Positions 46,323 through 57,194 of a stretch of DNA of 64,000 nt are shown piece after piece. A program made the translations under genes and the position numbers. Numbering within the stretch: position 1 is the first letter of the stretch; every line of letters starts with the position of its first letter. Origin of the DNA: Fluviicola chungangensis (GTDB lineage: Bacteria > Bacteroidota > Bacteroidia > Flavobacteriales_D > Crocinitomicaceae). The notes under the pieces were generated by a model. That model saw only the letters and a list, made by a program, of their open reading frames with translations. It was not told where the DNA came from and searched no databases. Where the stretch lies: assembly GCF_007558725.1 (NCBI RefSeq), contig NZ_VLPL01000003.1, positions 1 to 64,000 on the forward strand, written 5' to 3'.

Positions 46323-49300
46323 ATGCAACTGTTTTCAACGGTTGTTTTCTGTTTTGTATCGCTTGTATTCTGGGGACAAACCCCACCGGATACTACATTG
46401 CCATTTCCGATTACCAATCCGTTGGACCCTACTCAAAACAATCCTCAAACTTTTGACCTGGGAGATCCTTCCGGTGTAAAGAAAAGTATCGTCTTTGATC
46501 CGGTTACAGGGAAGTATATCTTCTCTGAAACAATGGGTAATACCAACCTGAATTATCGAAATCCTTCCATGATGACACTGGAAGAGTACCTGGAATATGA
46601 ACGTCAAAAATCATTAAAGGAAAACTGGAAAGATAAAATTGACGCTCAGACAGAAGAAGACCGGGCGCTGGAGTTTCCGATTAAAATCCCATCCAAAGTA
46701 TTTACCAGCTTCTTCGGATCTGATGAAATTACCATTCGTCCGCAAGGATCGATCGAATTGGCTTTTGGTGTCAACACTTCCCGCTACGACAACCCTATTT
46801 TACCTGTAAAACAGCGAAAAATTACCCGTTTCGACTTTCAGCAGCAGATACAGATGAACTTGGTCGGACAGATCGGGACAAAACTGAAATTGAGCGCAAG
46901 CTACAATACGCAGGCAGCATTCGATTTTGATAACGTAACGAAATTGGGATATTCCGGAGATGAAGATCAAATCATTCAGCGAATTGAATTGGGGAATGTA
47001 AGTTTTCCTTCGTTTGGAGCTTTGATTCCGGGTTCTCAAACTTTGTTCGGAGCTTATGCTAAATTGCGTTTCGGGGATTTAACGGTCGATGCGATCGGTG
47101 CCTCATCGAAAGGAAAAAGAACAGAAATTAATATTACCGGGAAAGCACAAATCCAACCTTATGAGGTTACTGCGGATAATTACGAAGCAAATCGTCACTA
47201 CTTCCTGAATTTGTTCTTTCATGACCAGTATGATGCCGCCATGTCCCAAATGCCGAATGTGGCCTCTGAAACGTATGTGACAAGAATGGAGGTTTGGGTA
47301 ACCAACAAGGTCAATAACACGGAAAATTCAAGAAATATCCTTGCCTTTTCGGATTTAGGGGAATCTCAGCCGCAAAACTTAGTGGGTGCTCCCGGAGGCT
47401 TGTCTTCATCTCCGTTTCCGAGCAATCAATCAAATGCACTTTACAATTACCTGACAGCGGGTCCTTCAAGTCCTGCGATCCGCGGATTTAACGGAGCTGT
47501 AGCAGAACTTTCTTCGCAAACAGCTACTCCGGGGCCATTTCAGCAGGCAATTCACTATGAGAAGGTAGAAAATGCCCGAAAGTTGAGTGAATCTGAATAT
47601 ACCTATAATGCGTTGCTTGGATTTATTTCCTTAAGTCAACCCCTGAATAACGATGAAGTATTGGCGGTTGCGTATGAATATACTTACAGGGGAACCACCT
47701 ATCAGGTCGGGGAATTTTCTACGGACGGTATTGCCGGTCAGAGCGCACTGATGCTAAAATTATTGAAACCGACAATCACCAATCCGACCTTGAAGATTTG
47801 GGATTTGATGATGAAAAACGTCTATTCAATCGGTGCATACCAGGTAGACCAAACCGGGTTTAAGCTGAATATTTTCTACAATAACCCGGAGACATCCGTT
47901 TTGGCACCTATTTTCCCGTATAGCGGATTGGATGACACCCAGATCATCACGCTGGTTGAAATGGACCGGCTGAATGTCAACAACCAGCAGTTTTCTGATG
48001 GATTGTTCGATTTCGTTCCCATTGTTTATAACGGACAAAAAGCAGAAACAGGGGGTACGATCAATACGAGGAACGGACGTGTCATGTTTTCAACGACCGA
48101 ACCGTTTGGGCAAGTACTGAAACAAAAACTGATGGTGAAGGGAATGCCTGAAACGATTGCCAAAACCATTGCATACACGGAACTATATGACTCGACGAAA
48201 ACGGCCGCTCAGCAAATCCCAAGCAAGAACCGGTTCGTATTCAAGGGGGAATACCAATCTTCCGTTACTTCGGACATCTCTTTGAATGCTTTGAACGTTC
48301 CGGAAGGAGCTGTTAAAGTTACCGCAGGAGGAATCCCGATGGTAGAAGGACAGGATTATACGGTAGATTACAATTTGGGTCGCGTAAAGATCTTGAACAC
48401 AGGAGTATTGGAATCAAATACACCCATCAAAATTTCCATTGAAAGTAACTCAGTCTTCGGGTTCCAGTCCAAATCCATGGTCGGAACTCACCTCAATTAC
48501 AGGTTTAATAAAGATTTCAACATTGGGGCTACCTGGCTTCGGATGATGGAACGGCCGGTTACTCAGAAAGTCGATTTTGGCAGTGAACCGTATAAGAATA
48601 ACGTAATTGGTTTTGATATCAATTACCGAACGGAATTACCGTTTTTAACCAAGTTCATTGACTTATTGCCAATTCTTTCCACAAAGGAAAAATCCTTCAT
48701 GACCTTCAAGGGTGAATTTGCACACTTAATTCCGGGCACTCCGAAGGCGATTTCAAAAGCGGGGATCTCATATGTGGATGATTTCGAAGGAAGTCAGAGT
48801 ACGATTGATTTAAGAACACAGAGTAGCTGGAGGCTTGCCTCGACCCCGCAAGGTCAAACAGACCTGTTCCCGGAAGGTTCATCAAAGAATTTGTCCAATG
48901 GATATAAAAGATCAAAAATTGCCTGGTATTTAATTGACCCGCTTTTTTATCAATCCAATAATCTGACGCCACAGCATATCAAAGACGATCCTACACAGAT
49001 CTACGATAGCCGTATGCGCCAGGTGCTTCAAACGGATGTTTTCCCGAATCAGCAGCTAACTTACGGAGCTATTCCGACTATCCAGATTTTGGAGTTGGGG
49101 TATTATCCAAAAGAACGTGGAATGTATAACTACGATACCATTGCACCGTTGAATGCGGATGGAACATTTACCAATCCGGAAGATCATTGGGGAGGAATTA
49201 TGCGTTCCCTGACAACAAATGATTTCGAACAGGCAAACGTGGAATACATCCAGTTCTGGATTTTGGATCCGTTTAACGAGGATGCGATGACAGCGACCCC

Positions 49301-52300
49301 CAACTTAACGGGTGGAGATTTATACTTCAACTTAGGAAACGTTTCGGAAGATGTACTGGCAGATTCAAGAAAAAGTTTTGAAAATGGAATTCCTCCATAT
49401 GCAGGAGCTAATTACCCGGTAGTCATTACGCCATGGGCAAAAGTGTCTACCCAACAGGTGATCGTGAACGCATTTGACAACGACCCGAATTCGCGTATTA
49501 ACCAGGATGTAGGTATCGATGGATATAAGTCAGCGGAAGAGATTACTTCCTATTCGGGTTATGTGAATTGGGTTCAGGCTAACGGAACATTATCTGCCGA
49601 AACAAAGGCACGTATGATTGCCGATCCCTCCAATGACGATTATAACTTTTACCGCGATGATGTGTATGATCAGCAAGAGTTGAATATTCTTCAGCGGTAT
49701 AAAAAGTATAATGGGATGGAAGGAAACTCTGCTACGACAGAAATGTCTGATACCATGAATAACGATAAGTACCCGACCCAGGCGCGAAATACTCCGGATT
49801 TGGAGGATATCAACCAGGACAATAACTTATCCGAATCAGAGGCATATTTCCAATACAAAGTGAGCTTGCGCCCTGCAGACATGGTTGTAGGGAAAAACCA
49901 CATTACCAGTGTGGTAACGTTTACGCCAAAGAATTCAAACAAAACAGAAAAGTGGTACCAGTTCAAAGTTCCGCTCAGAGAACCGGAAAGAACGATTAAC
50001 GGGATTCGTGATTTCAGATCCATTCGTTTCTTCCGGATGTTCATGAAAGGATTTGATGAGGAAGTAATCGTTCGTTTTGCCAAGTTGGAATTGGTTCGCG
50101 GTGAATGGAGAAAATATTTATTGGACCTGATGGCTGCGCAAGAAGTTATCCAGGTGGATCCGAACCTGACAACATTCAATATCGGGGCATTGAATTTTGA
50201 AGAAAACAATGAGAAAATTCCGATCGGATATCAGATCCCTCCGGGAATTCAGCGGGAAATTGACCCTTCTCAGCCTCAGCAACGCCAGATGAATGAGCAG
50301 GCGCTGACATTGGATGTTTGTAACCTTCAGGATGGTGACGCAAGAGCAGCTTACAAGAATGTTCAGTTCGACGTTCGTACCTACAAAAAATTAAAGATGT
50401 ACGTCCATGCAGAAGAAGTTACGGCGAATACCCTGCACGATAAAGATGTGACTTTATTCGTTCGTTTGGGGACTGATTTCGTTGACAACTATTACGAGTA
50501 TGAGCTTCCCTTATCTTTGACTCCGTGGTATACCAAAAATGCAGACGCAGTTTGGCCCGAAGTAAATAACATGGAAATCGTATTCCAGGATTTATTGGAC
50601 TTGAAAAAGCGCAGAAACGATTTATTGGGGGCAAGCGGTTCCGGAGTTTCTTCAAATGTAGAATATGTGATTATAGATCCGGCAAATCCGGACAGAAGAC
50701 TTAAAGTAAAAGGAAGTCCGAACCTGCAGGGAATTAAAACGATCATGATCGGGGTGCGCAATCCGAGTAAAAGTCAACCGTCGCCTTGGTCAGATGATGG
50801 TCTTGCAAAATGTGTACAGGTTTGGGTCAACGAATTGCGTTTGACGGATTTCGTAGACGATGGTGGTTCGGCTGCGATTGCCCAAATGCAGGTTCAGGCT
50901 GCAGACTTTGGTAGCTTCTCTCTTTCAGGTAATTATTCCGGTATAAACTGGGGAGCAGTGGATTCCCGTGTTCAGGAAAGACAGCGAAATCAAAAGATCG
51001 GAATGGATTTCCAAACCAACTTGCAATTGGGGCAGTTCTTTGGAAATCGTATTAAATTGTCGGTTCCGTTCTTCTATGGTTATTCCGTCGGAATTATTAA
51101 TCCGGAATACGATCCGTTCAATCCCGATATTAAACTGAGCTCCTATGAAGCAGGCCAAAGAAGAAGTATCGCTAAGATCGCTCAGGATTATACCGAACGC
51201 AAATCCTATAACTTCCAGGGAGTTCGCAAAGAACGGGCGGCAGGTAAAAAGGCCCATTTCTATGATATTTCCAACTGGATGGCAGGTTATGGTTACAGTG
51301 AAACGTTCCATCGTGATTTTAACACGAATTACGATCGGACAAAACAATGGAAAGGTAGCTTGGCGTATGCTTATACGTTTGATAACAAGCCATTCGAACC
51401 ATTTAAGAAGACCAAGTTCATGCAAAAATCCAAATGGTGGGGTATATTTAAAGAAACCAGCATCGGGTACTTGCCGAAAACACTTGGCTTTACCAATGAT
51501 CTTCAACGAAATTATAACGAGCGCCAGATACGTAACACCATTGATACATCAGCAGGAGCATTTGAGTATAAACCGGTATACGTTAAGAACTTCCAGTGGA
51601 ACAGAGGTTACCGATTGGGATGGGATTTGACCAAAAACCTGAAGCTGACTTTCAACGCAAATAACAGGGCTATTTTCGATGAGCAGGATGGAGAAGTAAA
51701 CCGCAGAGGAAACGATACTTTATACCGTCAGTTCAAAGATACTATTGCAAAGCAAATGAGAACGTTTGGAAAGACCATGGACTATACTCATGATTACACA
51801 TTCTCATACAATGTACCTTTTAATTTGATTCCTGCCTTAAATTGGCTAACCGGAAACGCAAAATATACAGGGACTTATAACTGGCAACGTGCACCACTCG
51901 GACAGGACGGATCAAAAATCCCTGGTACGAATGCTTATAATCCGGATTACGGAAATATTGTGCAGAACAGCCGAACAGTGAATGCTACACTTCAGGCGAA
52001 TATGACGACCTTGTACAATAAAATCCCATTCTTTAAAAAGGTAAACACGGGTGGTGGCCCGGCTCGAGGAGCACCGATGAGGAAAAAAGCTGTCGGAGCG
52101 GACGATGGCGGGGCCAAACCTGAAGATAAGGGGAAAGAGGCTGTTACGGAATTGAAACCGCCAAAACCATTGGATGAGATGACCAAAAAGGAACGAAGAC
52201 AATGGGAGCGCAAAAAACGCAAGCATGAACGCCAGCAAAAACGCAAGAAGAACAATAAGGTAAATCCAATTGCAGGTTTTGGAGCGCGCTTACTGATGAG

Positions 52301-53684
52301 TGTTCGAAATGTTTCCGGAACGTATAACCAAACAGATGGAACATTGCTGCCGGGGTACAACCAGAAAACAAGTGTCCTTGGATTTAACCCTCAGTTCAGT
52401 TCCGGAATGGGCGGATTTATTTTTGGTCAGCAATCGTATACCGTTTCGGGTAGAGAAAACGGCTACAATTTTGCACAAACCGCTGCGGATAACGATTGGT
52501 TAGTAAAGAATCCGGCCTTAAACCGTCAGCATTCAATTACGCACAATCAAACATTTACCGGACGGGCTACGCTTGAACCGATGAAGGATTTGACAATCGA
52601 TTTGTCCTTGAACAGAACCATGTCTGAGAACACGAATGATTTCTTCAGATACAATGATCTTTCCGAACGATTTGAGTCGCAAAGCCGTTTCCAGACCGCT
52701 ACGCTTTCTTACTCAACAATCTCCATTGGAAGTGCGTTTGAGAAATTATCCGCCGGGTATGAATCCGGGAATTTCAAACAAATGAGAGAGACTACGAAAC
52801 AAGTTTCCGAGTTGTTGGGAGCTTCAAACACGAACTCCAGCGGGAATTCGGGAGGATACCGTGACGGATATGGTATTTCCCAGCAGGAAGTTGTGATTGG
52901 TGCGTTTTTATCATCCTATACGAATGGAAAAGTGAACAAGCGTTCCGTGAATCCGTTCAGCGCGATGCCATTACCGAATTGGACCGTGAATTACAACGGA
53001 TTGGCGAAGTTTGAGAAAATGAAAAAACTGACGAAGAATTTTGTGCTTCGCCACGCATATTCCTCTACAGTGACTTTGGGCCAGGTGCAATCGAATCTGA
53101 ATGCAACATTTGACCAAAATGGTTCTGCAACGGCTCGCGATCTGAATGGAAATTTCATCGCTGAAAGAAACATTCAGACAGTGACTATTTCGGAACGGTT
53201 TTCTCCGCTGATTGGATTTGATGCAACCTGGAACCTGGGTGGTAAAAAGGCAGGAAGCCAGGGATTGATAACGAAATTCGAGATCAAGAAAGATCGTTCT
53301 GCTACCCTTTCATTGAATAACAACCAGGTGACTGAAGTGTTAGGAAATGAAATCGTGGTCGGTGCCGGATATAAATTCCCGAAAGTGAGGTTGCCGTTTA
53401 AAATCGGAAAAAACAAGCCGGAGAATCCATTGAATATTCGTTTTGACTTTACGTTCCGAGATAACCTGACAGTTATCCGTAAGATTGTTGAATCTACAGA
53501 ACAGGCTACAGCAGGACAAAGAGTTATTTCGATCAAATCATCGATCGATTACAATATCGGTGCAAACCTGATGGTTCAATTTTACTACGATCAAGTAATT
53601 ACCAATCCGAAAATCGCAACATCATACCCGACAGGTAATATGAGTACGGGAATTCGATTCCGGTTTAACTTAGGAGGATTGTAA
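46323..53684 (+). CDS. sprA: SprA, outer-membrane translocon of the type IX secretion system
   Basis: The 2453-aa protein has a signal peptide (MQLFSTVVFCFVSLVFWGQ) and the hallmarks of SprA/SOV: repeated beta-strand-rich units (FDFQQQIQMNLVGQIGTKLKLSASYN, VEGQDYTVDYNLGRVKI), the long periplasmic and plug insertions, a Lys/Arg-rich segment (KKERRQWERKKRKHERQQKR) near residue 1960, and C-terminal barrel strands ending YPTGNMSTGIRFRFNLGGL. SprA forms the giant 36-strand pore that exports folded T9SS cargo such as the two proteins at 38603 and 41395. The ATG at 46323 is used; an upstream extension would require TTG and spoil the signal peptide. Confidence 0.96.
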   Translation: MQLFSTVVFCFVSLVFWGQTPPDTTLPFPITNPLDPTQNNPQTFDLGDPSGVKKSIVFDPVTGKYIFSETMGNTNLNYRNPSMMTLEEYLEYERQKSLKENWKDKIDAQTEEDRALEFPIKIPSKVFTSFFGSDEITIRPQGSIELAFGVNTSRYDNPILPVKQRKITRFDFQQQIQMNLVGQIGTKLKLSASYNTQAAFDFDNVTKLGYSGDEDQIIQRIELGNVSFPSFGALIPGSQTLFGAYAKLRFGDLTVDAIGASSKGKRTEINITGKAQIQPYEVTADNYEANRHYFLNLFFHDQYDAAMSQMPNVASETYVTRMEVWVTNKVNNTENSRNILAFSDLGESQPQNLVGAPGGLSSSPFPSNQSNALYNYLTAGPSSPAIRGFNGAVAELSSQTATPGPFQQAIHYEKVENARKLSESEYTYNALLGFISLSQPLNNDEVLAVAYEYTYRGTTYQVGEFSTDGIAGQSALMLKLLKPTITNPTLKIWDLMMKNVYSIGAYQVDQTGFKLNIFYNNPETSVLAPIFPYSGLDDTQIITLVEMDRLNVNNQQFSDGLFDFVPIVYNGQKAETGGTINTRNGRVMFSTTEPFGQVLKQKLMVKGMPETIAKTIAYTELYDSTKTAAQQIPSKNRFVFKGEYQSSVTSDISLNALNVPEGAVKVTAGGIPMVEGQDYTVDYNLGRVKILNTGVLESNTPIKISIESNSVFGFQSKSMVGTHLNYRFNKDFNIGATWLRMMERPVTQKVDFGSEPYKNNVIGFDINYRTELPFLTKFIDLLPILSTKEKSFMTFKGEFAHLIPGTPKAISKAGISYVDDFEGSQSTIDLRTQSSWRLASTPQGQTDLFPEGSSKNLSNGYKRSKIAWYLIDPLFYQSNNLTPQHIKDDPTQIYDSRMRQVLQTDVFPNQQLTYGAIPTIQILELGYYPKERGMYNYDTIAPLNADGTFTNPEDHWGGIMRSLTTNDFEQANVEYIQFWILDPFNEDAMTATPNLTGGDLYFNLGNVSEDVLADSRKSFENGIPPYAGANYPVVITPWAKVSTQQVIVNAFDNDPNSRINQDVGIDGYKSAEEITSYSGYVNWVQANGTLSAETKARMIADPSNDDYNFYRDDVYDQQELNILQRYKKYNGMEGNSATTEMSDTMNNDKYPTQARNTPDLEDINQDNNLSESEAYFQYKVSLRPADMVVGKNHITSVVTFTPKNSNKTEKWYQFKVPLREPERTINGIRDFRSIRFFRMFMKGFDEEVIVRFAKLELVRGEWRKYLLDLMAAQEVIQVDPNLTTFNIGALNFEENNEKIPIGYQIPPGIQREIDPSQPQQRQMNEQALTLDVCNLQDGDARAAYKNVQFDVRTYKKLKMYVHAEEVTANTLHDKDVTLFVRLGTDFVDNYYEYELPLSLTPWYTKNADAVWPEVNNMEIVFQDLLDLKKRRNDLLGASGSGVSSNVEYVIIDPANPDRRLKVKGSPNLQGIKTIMIGVRNPSKSQPSPWSDDGLAKCVQVWVNELRLTDFVDDGGSAAIAQMQVQAADFGSFSLSGNYSGINWGAVDSRVQERQRNQKIGMDFQTNLQLGQFFGNRIKLSVPFFYGYSVGIINPEYDPFNPDIKLSSYEAGQRRSIAKIAQDYTERKSYNFQGVRKERAAGKKAHFYDISNWMAGYGYSETFHRDFNTNYDRTKQWKGSLAYAYTFDNKPFEPFKKTKFMQKSKWWGIFKETSIGYLPKTLGFTNDLQRNYNERQIRNTIDTSAGAFEYKPVYVKNFQWNRGYRLGWDLTKNLKLTFNANNRAIFDEQDGEVNRRGNDTLYRQFKDTIAKQMRTFGKTMDYTHDYTFSYNVPFNLIPALNWLTGNAKYTGTYNWQRAPLGQDGSKIPGTNAYNPDYGNIVQNSRTVNATLQANMTTLYNKIPFFKKVNTGGGPARGAPMRKKAVGADDGGAKPEDKGKEAVTELKPPKPLDEMTKKERRQWERKKRKHERQQKRKKNNKVNPIAGFGARLLMSVRNVSGTYNQTDGTLLPGYNQKTSVLGFNPQFSSGMGGFIFGQQSYTVSGRENGYNFAQTAADNDWLVKNPALNRQHSITHNQTFTGRATLEPMKDLTIDLSLNRTMSENTNDFFRYNDLSERFESQSRFQTATLSYSTISIGSAFEKLSAGYESGNFKQMRETTKQVSELLGASNTNSSGNSGGYRDGYGISQQEVVIGAFLSSYTNGKVNKRSVNPFSAMPLPNWTVNYNGLAKFEKMKKLTKNFVLRHAYSSTVTLGQVQSNLNATFDQNGSATARDLNGNFIAERNIQTVTISERFSPLIGFDATWNLGGKKAGSQGLITKFEIKKDRSATLSLNNNQVTEVLGNEIVVGAGYKFPKVRLPFKIGKNKPENPLNIRFDFTFRDNLTVIRKIVESTEQATAGQRVISIKSSIDYNIGANLMVQFYYDQVITNPKIATSYPTGNMSTGIRFRFNLGGL

Positions 53685-53685
53685 A

Positions 53686-54129
53686 ATGAATATCCGTGCT
53701 GCCAGATTAGGTGATGAAACCGCCATTCACGGATTGATTTCCGAATTGGCATTGTATGAAAAAGCACCGGGTGAGGTTACGAATACTGTTGAAAACCTGA
53801 AAATCGATCTCTTTGTTGATGGAGTATGCGAAGCACTGGTGGTAGAGAACAACCGGCAGGAAGTTGTCGGTTTTGCATTGTATTACCAATCATATTCCAC
53901 CTGGAAAGGGAGATGCCTGTATTTGGAAGACTTTTACATTCAACCCGAATACCGGAGAGGAGGAATCGGGTCACGGTTATTTGCAGAAGTGGTGCAGATT
54001 GCCAGAAAATGGGGTGTAAAACGAATGGATTGGCAGGTATTGGATTGGAATGAATCGGCCATCCAATTCTATAAAAAACAACAGGCTGTCCTGGACCCTG
54101 AATGGGTCAATGGCCGTTTGTTCTTTTGA
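53686..54129 (+). CDS. GNAT-family N-acetyltransferase
   Basis: The 147-aa protein has the GNAT fold: MNIRAARLGDETAIHGLISELALYE, YLEDFYIQPEYRRGGIGSRLF (acetyl-CoA loop RRGGIG) and the C-terminal motif DWNESAIQFYKKQQA. The sequence is close to the spermidine/diamine or thialysine acetyltransferase subgroup, but the substrate is not proven. It starts 1 bp after the sprA stop, so it is very likely cotranscribed with it. In many relatives gcvH occupies this place. Confidence 0.9.
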   Translation: MNIRAARLGDETAIHGLISELALYEKAPGEVTNTVENLKIDLFVDGVCEALVVENNRQEVVGFALYYQSYSTWKGRCLYLEDFYIQPEYRRGGIGSRLFAEVVQIARKWGVKRMDWQVLDWNESAIQFYKKQQAVLDPEWVNGRLFF

Positions 54130-54157
54130 TTCTAAAATTTCCGATTAAATTCGCAGC

Positions 54158-55132
54158 ATGATATTGCGTCCTTTTCTGAGTAATCGTCCATTGGTATTGG
54201 TTTTGTTGATTCCAATAGTTGTCGGATTCCAATTGCTGAACGGATATTTTCATTTTCATGCCCTGTTGGATGTAGTGGATTTGGGACTTTGGGGGAAAAC
54301 AACTTTGTTGGACACCTGGTGGACTTCCATAATTGCTTCGGTCATCGTTATTGCAAATGCGATTCAAATCAATTTCCTGTTCAACCAGCATGAATTTTTA
54401 GACAGGAATAATTACGGTCCATCGCTGTTTTATGTCGTATTGATGAGTTTTTCACATTCCTTTTACCAGGTTGATGCGGTTTTAATTTGCCATTTGTTCT
54501 TACTTCAGGCTGTACGTCTGTTATTCCAATTGAAAACGCATGAGTCGAACCTGACGACTTCATTCAACAGTGCTTTTTTTATCGGATTGTCTGCATCATT
54601 CCTTCCGCCCAGTGCGGCACTGATTATCCCATTCTGGTTTTCCGCCTGGGCGTTACATCCTTTTAGTTTCAGACAGTGGCTTTTAATGATCATCGGTTTT
54701 TTGATTCCGATAGCGAACGGCTTAACCTGGTGGTGGATTTCAGGACATACCATTTCGACCCGGATTTTGCGTCACTCATCGTTGATTAAATATGAGGAAG
54801 TATTTTTTTACGGAACATCGGCAACGATCGTTATCCTGTTCTTGTTGAGCATTATCGGGATCCAGATCCGGGTACGCGTGAGTAATATTCGATTTAAGAA
54901 GTTAAATCGTGCCTTAATCTGGATTCTGGTCGGGACCTTACTTTTGGGAGTAACGGAAATCATTATTTATCAACAGTCCGAATGGCTCAGTATGCTCTTC
55001 ATTCCCCTGAGCTTCTTTTTTACATTTGCCTTTATTCATCGGATTTGGCAGCGGGTTGCGAGTATCTTTTTTTACCTTACCCTAATTATAGCTGTTGCTA
55101 AATTTTTCCTCATTTCATACATGGTTGTCTGA
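54158..55132 (+). CDS. DUF6427-like multi-pass membrane protein
   Basis: The 324-aa protein has about eight to nine hydrophobic helices and few charged loops. Segments FLLPIVVGFQLLNGYFHFH-like at the start and LPPSAALIIPFWFSAWALHPFSFRQWLLMIIGFLIP in the middle match what I recall of DUF6427. No catalytic motif is seen. Function is unknown. It follows the acetyltransferase by 28 bp. Confidence 0.7.
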   Translation: MILRPFLSNRPLVLVLLIPIVVGFQLLNGYFHFHALLDVVDLGLWGKTTLLDTWWTSIIASVIVIANAIQINFLFNQHEFLDRNNYGPSLFYVVLMSFSHSFYQVDAVLICHLFLLQAVRLLFQLKTHESNLTTSFNSAFFIGLSASFLPPSAALIIPFWFSAWALHPFSFRQWLLMIIGFLIPIANGLTWWWISGHTISTRILRHSSLIKYEEVFFYGTSATIVILFLLSIIGIQIRVRVSNIRFKKLNRALIWILVGTLLLGVTEIIIYQQSEWLSMLFIPLSFFFTFAFIHRIWQRVASIFFYLTLIIAVAKFFLISYMVV

Positions 55133-55142
55133 CTAGATTGAC

Positions 55143-55150
55143 TAACTTTG
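55143..55150 (+). promoter_or_regulatory. -7 box before purQ
   Basis: TAACTTTG is a perfect TAnnTTTG, 45 bp before the purQ ATG. A TTG (55125-55127) lies only 15 bp upstream, shorter than usual. Confidence 0.4.
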
Positions 55151-55195
55151 TTGCCATTCATGAATTGACGGGCTTTCCGTCGCAAAAATAGATCA

Positions 55196-55882
55196 ATGAA
55201 ATTTGGTGTTGTTACCTTTCCAGGTTCCAATTGTGATGAAGACATGGTGTATGTCCTTGAAACAATCATGGGCCAACAAGTAGAACGTTTATGGCATAAA
55301 GATACCAGCTTGAAAGGGGTAGATTTTGTAGTTCTTCCGGGCGGATTCTCTTATGGGGATTATTTGCGTTCCGGTGCGATTGCAAAACTTTCTCCGATTA
55401 TGGGTGAAATTATGAACCACGCGGACAAAGGAGGTTATGTAATGGGAATTTGCAACGGATTCCAGATTTTGACAGAAAGCGGGTTATTGCAAGGCGCATT
55501 GTTGCATAATAACAACCAAAAGTTTATCTGTAAGAATGTGTACCTGAAACCGGCTACTTCAAACAGCGCGATCACCAAAGGACTAGATCCTGCCAAAGCA
55601 TATAAAATTCCGATTGCACATGGGGAAGGACGATTTTACGCCCCGGAAGATACAATGAAATCGATTTTAGATAATGATCAGGTATTGTTTCACTATGTGA
55701 ATGAAGAGGCACAAATTACCGAGACAAGTAATCCGAATGGTTCATTACATCACATTGCGGGAATTTGTAACCCGGGAAGAAATGTCTTTGGTATGATGCC
55801 TCACCCTGAAAGAGCCGCAGATGCAGCTTTGGCAAATGAGGATGGAAAACGTTTCTTCGAATCAATCTTGAAATTCTGTTAA
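55196..55882 (+). CDS. purQ: Phosphoribosylformylglycinamidine synthase, glutaminase subunit
   Basis: The 228-aa protein is a class I glutamine amidotransferase that supplies ammonia to PurL in purine synthesis. Motifs are FPGSNCDEDMVYVL, GGFSYGDYLRSGAIA, the nucleophile Cys in MGICNGFQIL and the His-Glu pair in GMMPHPERAAD. A separate PurQ implies a small PurL plus PurS elsewhere; none is here. purD follows after 1 bp, so they form an operon. Confidence 0.96.
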   Translation: MKFGVVTFPGSNCDEDMVYVLETIMGQQVERLWHKDTSLKGVDFVVLPGGFSYGDYLRSGAIAKLSPIMGEIMNHADKGGYVMGICNGFQILTESGLLQGALLHNNNQKFICKNVYLKPATSNSAITKGLDPAKAYKIPIAHGEGRFYAPEDTMKSILDNDQVLFHYVNEEAQITETSNPNGSLHHIAGICNPGRNVFGMMPHPERAADAALANEDGKRFFESILKFC

Positions 55883-55883
55883 T

Positions 55884-57158
55884 ATGCGCATTTTATTGTT
55901 GGGTTCGGGGGGAAGAGAGCATGCAATTGCCTGGAAAATAGCTCAAAGTTCACATTTGGAACAATTGTTTATCGCACCGGGAAATGCCGGAACCCGACTT
56001 CATGGAACAAATGTGGACATGTCTGCAACGGATTTTCCCACAATTAAGACTTTTGTTCTTGCTGAAAACATCAACATGGTGATCGTCGGACCGGAAGATC
56101 CTTTGGTAAAAGGAATTCATGATTTTTTCCTTGCAGATCCCCAGTTGAAAAATGTTCCTGTTATCGGACCGAATAAAGAAGCAGCACAATTGGAAGGAAG
56201 CAAGGATTTTGCGAAAGCATTTATGATGCGTCACAATATCCCTACGGCCAAGTATGCGACCTTCACCAAAGATACCCTGGAACAAGGATATAAATTCCTG
56301 GAAGGAATGAAAGCTCCATACGTCTTAAAGGCTGACGGATTGGCTGCAGGAAAAGGAGTTTTGATTCCTGAAACACTTTCTGAAGCCAAAAATGAATTGA
56401 AAAGTATGCTCGCCGATGCCAAATTCGGAGATGCATCTTCCCGCGTTGTGATCGAACAATTTCTAAAAGGAATCGAATGTTCCGTTTTTGTTTTGACAGA
56501 TGGAGATTCGTATAAAATCCTCCCGGAAGCCAAGGATTACAAACGCATCGGTGAAGGTGATTCAGGTTTGAATACCGGGGGAATGGGAGCGGTTTCACCG
56601 GTTCCGTTCTGTGACAAGACATTCATGGATAAGATTGAAAATCAAATCATTATTCCAACGGTTAAAGGATTAAAACAAGATGGAATTGTTTACAAAGGAT
56701 TTATATTCTTTGGACTGATCAATGTAAAAGGGGAACCTTATGTGATCGAGTACAATTGTCGCATGGGAGATCCTGAAACAGAGGTGGTGATGCCGCGGTT
56801 GAAATCCGATTTGATTGATTTACTGGAAGGTGTTGCTACCAATACCCTTTCGGAATGTGACATTCAATTCGAAGAGCGAAGTGCGTGTACCGTTATGATG
56901 GTTTCGGGTGGATATCCGGATGCTTATGAAAAAGGAAAAGTGATCAACGGGATCAACAGCGTGACGGATAGTTTGGTTTTCCATGCCGGAACTTCAAGTG
57001 ACGGCCCGGTAGTTTTGTCAAACGGAGGTCGTGTTCTGGCAGTTACTTCTTATGGAAGGAACCTGGAAGCAGCATTGGAACGTTCCTATTCAAGTATTGA
57101 AAAAATTTCTTTCGACAAAGCATACTTCAGAAAGGACATCGGATTCGATGTAGTCTGA
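55884..57158 (+). CDS. purD: Phosphoribosylamine-glycine ligase
   Basis: The 424-aa ATP-grasp enzyme makes glycinamide ribonucleotide from phosphoribosylamine and glycine. It has MRILLLGSGGREHAIAWKI at the N-terminus, the ATP-binding YVLKADGLAAGKGVLI, GEGDSGLNTGGMGAVSP, and the metal-binding EYNCRMGDPETEVVMPRL. Length is normal. It is translationally close to purQ and both serve de novo purine synthesis. Confidence 0.97.
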   Translation: MRILLLGSGGREHAIAWKIAQSSHLEQLFIAPGNAGTRLHGTNVDMSATDFPTIKTFVLAENINMVIVGPEDPLVKGIHDFFLADPQLKNVPVIGPNKEAAQLEGSKDFAKAFMMRHNIPTAKYATFTKDTLEQGYKFLEGMKAPYVLKADGLAAGKGVLIPETLSEAKNELKSMLADAKFGDASSRVVIEQFLKGIECSVFVLTDGDSYKILPEAKDYKRIGEGDSGLNTGGMGAVSPVPFCDKTFMDKIENQIIIPTVKGLKQDGIVYKGFIFFGLINVKGEPYVIEYNCRMGDPETEVVMPRLKSDLIDLLEGVATNTLSECDIQFEERSACTVMMVSGGYPDAYEKGKVINGINSVTDSLVFHAGTSSDGPVVLSNGGRVLAVTSYGRNLEAALERSYSSIEKISFDKAYFRKDIGFDVV

Positions 57159-57194
57159 TTGATTTTTAGTAACTTCATCGCTTTCAGTAGCTGA

